The translations under genes were made by a program, and so were the position numbers. Positions 62,101-64,000 of a stretch of DNA of 64,000 bases are shown piece by piece. A model generated the notes under the pieces. That model had not been told where the DNA came from. It made no database searches and saw nothing but the letters and a program-made list of their open reading frames with translations. The stretch's first letter is position 1. Every line of letters begins with the position of its first letter. The DNA is from Glandiceps talaboti (lineage: Eukaryota; Hemichordata; Enteropneusta; Spengelidae): positions 14,380,592 to 14,444,591 of the forward strand of contig NC_135554.1 in NCBI RefSeq assembly GCF_964340395.1, in the 5' to 3' direction.

Positions 62101-64000
62101 TGTACATGATGTAGACTGAAAACTTATTAAAAATAGACACAAATATTTTATGTTTTATCAACTGCTTTGAATAAACTTTTAATTAAATTGACAGTACCAG
62201 AACAGCATATGTCAGTGAATTACATTACAACCTCCATGTTCTCTTCCAGCATCATGGTCTAAAAAATGCACCATGGTGACATTTTATATCATTCTCTCAA
62301 AACTATTTTCCTTTGTATTAGTTTTGTCTGGTTTGACACTGTCTATGCACATATACACAATTCTCACAGTTAGAATATACAGTATTCACTAGTGAGGGCA
62401 GTAGACAAAATAAAATGTAGTCTATAGGATTCTATATACCAGGACTTCCTTAGGAAAACAATCCTACACTACTTTTACGTTTTTTACCTATGCCAAGTAT
62501 GTAGTACTCTAGTCGGCAAATGTCAATGGCTGATGTTTATTTACTTATGATCAGTTTCCATGTTTGTATTCTATATGTAACTGGTGTAAAACAAGATGTC
62601 TCTCTCTCTGAGAAGGCTAGGTGAAAGGCTCAGATTATTTGTATCGAATTGGGACTTCAATGAATACATCTTGGGCTTCCAGAGTATCTACTTGCTGACT
62701 TCCCTACTCTTTCATGTATTACTATTACAACATGTGTTTATATGACATTACATCAACAGCTGCACAGCCCACTCATTCACTATAGGCCATACCATATTTG
62801 TGATAGTTGAAATAATCTCAGTCATTGAATTTGATACTTTAAAACAACAGAACGTAAACTCTGTAGCCAGCTGACAGTCAACTATTAATGTGAATAATTT
62901 GTATTTGTATTTCTTTGTATGCATGCATTTGACTTTACTTACCATATCACAGATGTCTTCTCTACATGGGTCAAAGACATAGAAATGGCAGATGGTGATA
63001 ATTAATGCATAGAAGCTCATCAAGGCACCATAAAATACCAATAATACAAATATCCACTTATTATCTTCTCCAACACAGTTATTTATCCTGGAAAATAAAC
63101 AAAATAAATGTATGTTGCAATTATATGGCTTAAACTTGTATTGCAACAGCCTGCCTATTGTGGCTATTATACTTTCTGCTCTATTGTGTGTGCTTAAATA
63201 TTTAGTTTATATTCCTATAAAAATGACCGACATTTGTACCCACAAACACAAAAGTACACCCCCCCCACACACACACACACTGACCACATCATGTCTTACC
63301 ATGGACAATGATAGTCAAAGTCAATCTGACATATACACTATCCACATCATGACTTACCATGGTCCAATGATGTCCAATGATGGTCCATCTGTTATACACA
63401 GCCCACATCTTTACTTACCATGGACAATGATGGTCCATCTGACGTATACACTGTCCACATCTTTACTTACCATGGACAATGATGGTTCATCTGATATATA
63501 CACTATCCACATCATTACTTACCATGGACAATGATGGTCCATCTGACGTATACACTGTCCACATCTTTACTTACCATGGACAATGATGGTTCATCTGATA
63601 TATACACTATCCCCATCATGTCTTACCATGGACAATGATGGTCCATCTGACGTATACACTATCCACATCATTACTTACCATGGACAATGATGGTCCATCT
63701 GACGTATACACTGTTCACATCATTACTTACCATGGACAATGATGGTCCATCTGACGTATACACTGCCCACATCTTTACTTACCATGGACAATGATGGTTC
63801 ATCTGATATAAACACTATCCACATCATTACTTACCATGGACAATGATGGTCCATCTGACATATACACTATCCACATCATGACTTACCATGGACAATGATG
63901 GTTCATCTGATATATACACTATCCACATCATTACTTACCATGGACAATGATGGTCCATCTGATGTATACACTATCCACATCATTACTTACCATGGACAAT
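58972..64000 (-). CDS. DHHC palmitoyltransferase, 3' part (runs off right edge)
   Basis: Exons 62943-63087, 61005-61121, 59850-59914 and 58972-59128 join in frame (phases 2/0, 0/0, 0/2, 2/stop). The first reads (W)INNCVGEDNKWIFVLLVFYG, the half of the Cys-rich domain that follows DHHCPW. TM3 is in this exon, TM4 in the next (RWFMYVAFLLDVVLLLICF), and then comes the family's TTxE motif (NRTTLE). The end is a cytosolic tail (FRRRRPSPQYVYNDKLLHV). Family enzymes attach palmitate to Cys on target proteins in Golgi, ER or plasma membranes. NCVGEDN and the TM3 composition are closest to my memory of ZDHHC21 and ZDHHC3/7, but I do not assign a subtype. N-terminal exons and the catalytic exon are outside the window, unless the array at 63292-64000 supplies the latter's last bases. 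Confidence 0.94.
59129..59849 (-). other. DHHC intron, nothing distinct
   Basis: AT-rich intron. The phrase gaaaataacaaaacatatcaaact recurs (about 59140, 59350, 59410), a hint of old short duplications. No gene seen. Confidence 0.5.
59850..59914 (-). CDS. DHHC gene exon: TTxE motif
   Basis: Encodes NRTTLEQIIESAQYYKYGFQ, then D and a split codon. TTLE is the TTxE motif conserved after TM4 in DHHC enzymes. Acceptor atttgcag, donor gtaagt; ends in phase 2. Confidence 0.94.
60000..60675. repeat. About 36-bp minisatellite in DHHC intron
   Basis: About 18 copies of tatgctagcattcatatcca followed by cacagttgtctatgtg, with length variants. Open frames rich in Met-Leu-Ala-Phe follow the repeat. Confidence 0.94.
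60909..61000 (-). repeat. 92-bp duplicate of exon end and splice donor
   Basis: Aligns over its length with 61001-61092 (exon 61005-61121 plus donor) with about 15 percent differences. The duplicate keeps a good donor (gtaaga at the equivalent place) but lacks the exon's acceptor. Use of its donor would add 92 nt, not a multiple of three. Confidence 0.88.
61005..61121 (-). CDS. DHHC gene exon: TM4
   Basis: 39 codons: NTFMFAYSRWFMYVAFLLDV, then VLLLICFTQVVTQVANIYW. The hydrophobic stretch is the fourth membrane helix. Acceptor gcctttcag, donor gtaagt, phase 0 on both sides. Its 3' three-quarters plus the donor are duplicated immediately downstream (60909-61000). Confidence 0.93.
61122..62942 (-). 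other. DHHC intron with LINE fragment
   Basis: Contains a plus-strand LINE 3' fragment (61780-62095), and a perfect TGACCTTTGACCC motif at 61400-61412. No other element recognised. Confidence 0.6.
61780..62095 (+). mobile_element. LINE 3' fragment (end of RT ORF plus tail)
   Basis: One frame reads ERFRNSFLPQTIRIFNDQC and stop, resembling the R-x-x-x-S-F-F-P-R-T-I-R-x-W-N end of many LINE reverse transcriptase proteins. About 180 bp later comes ttgtgggatcaataaagta and ttattt, the common 3' terminus of such LINEs. The coding part upstream of this is interrupted by stops. It lies antisense within a DHHC intron. Confidence 0.75.
62943..63087 (-). CDS. DHHC gene exon: NCVG segment and TM3
   Basis: The first base completes a codon split as TG|G, giving Trp of DHHCPW. 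It then encodes INNCVGEDNKWIFVLLVFYG, ALMSFYALIITICHFYVF and DPCREDICDM. Acceptor tttattttccag, donor gtaagt. Asn-Cys-Val-Gly is the invariant end of the DHHC Cys-rich domain. Confidence 0.96.
63292..64000 (-). repeat. 52-bp tandem array carrying DHHC codons and splice donor
   Basis: Fourteen copies are seen: twelve start 52 bp apart exactly (63418, 63470, ... 63990), and two diverged ones begin near 63295 and 63357. The array continues past the edge. On the minus strand most units contain ATGGACCATCATTGTCCATG directly followed by gtaagt, that is Met-Asp-His-His-Cys-Pro-(Trp) then a consensus donor. Joining to the acceptor at 63087 gives MDHHCPW-INNCVG. The unit is therefore about 20 bp of exon end plus about 32 bp of intron start. 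Several copies read AAC in place of GAC (Asn-His-His-Cys). Confidence 0.93.

Noticed and set aside
63292-64000. CRISPR-like direct repeats
   Set aside because: The units are contiguous 52-bp tandem copies without distinct spacers, in an animal gene, and are explained by duplication of an exon-intron junction.
63292-64000. Each 52-bp unit as a separate 20-nt mini-exon
   Set aside because: A cag precedes each ATGGACC, but there is no pyrimidine tract and 20 nt would break the frame. Junction duplication explains it better.

Overview
The window is animal nuclear DNA. It is AT-rich, its genes are split into many small exons with GT-AG introns from under 200 bp to nearly 13 kb, and the space between exons is crowded with microsatellites, minisatellites, foldback elements and LINE 3' tails. 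Nothing bacterial or viral was seen. The proteins fit a bilaterian, most likely a marine invertebrate (a mollusc, other lophotrochozoan, or invertebrate deuterostome). The sequence alone does not settle which.

Three host genes can be assembled by joining exons with matching phases. (1) Plus strand, about 1578-17571: a large protein with two calponin-homology (CH) domains arranged like the actin-binding domain of filamin or alpha-actinin. An unusually long linker separates the CH domains, a coiled coil follows, and a roughly 1,090-residue last exon holds Pro/Thr-rich repeats. Its 5' end and at least one internal exon were not found. (2) Minus strand, 50662 down to 28019: a complete nuclear factor I (NFI) transcription factor gene. 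Its 13 coding exons have phases that agree throughout and give 712 codons plus a stop; exon 2 carries the whole DNA-binding domain. (3) Minus strand, from beyond the right edge down to 58972: the 3' half of a DHHC palmitoyltransferase gene with four coding exons. The exon that carries the Cys-rich domain lies off the window.

Layout: 1-1577 is repeat-rich upstream sequence with a 340-bp foldback; 1578-17571 is the CH gene; 17572-28018 is convergent intergenic sequence made largely of minisatellites; 28019-50662 is NFI, with a 12.8-kb second intron; 50663-58971 is intergenic sequence with the putative NFI promoter and long simple repeats; 58972-64000 is the DHHC gene. The three genes show no obvious functional link.

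The most striking observation is at the right edge. A 52-bp tandem array (at least 14 copies, running off the window) is built from the end of the DHHC exon. Each unit, read on the minus strand, ends with codons for Met-Asp-His-His-Cys-Pro and a partial Trp codon, followed by a strong splice donor. Joining any copy to the next real exon at 63087 would recreate the enzyme's active-site motif. A second, 92-bp duplication of an exon end plus its donor lies in the same gene. Other leads are a perfect 22-bp-stem hairpin and a full consensus NFI binding site, both inside NFI introns.
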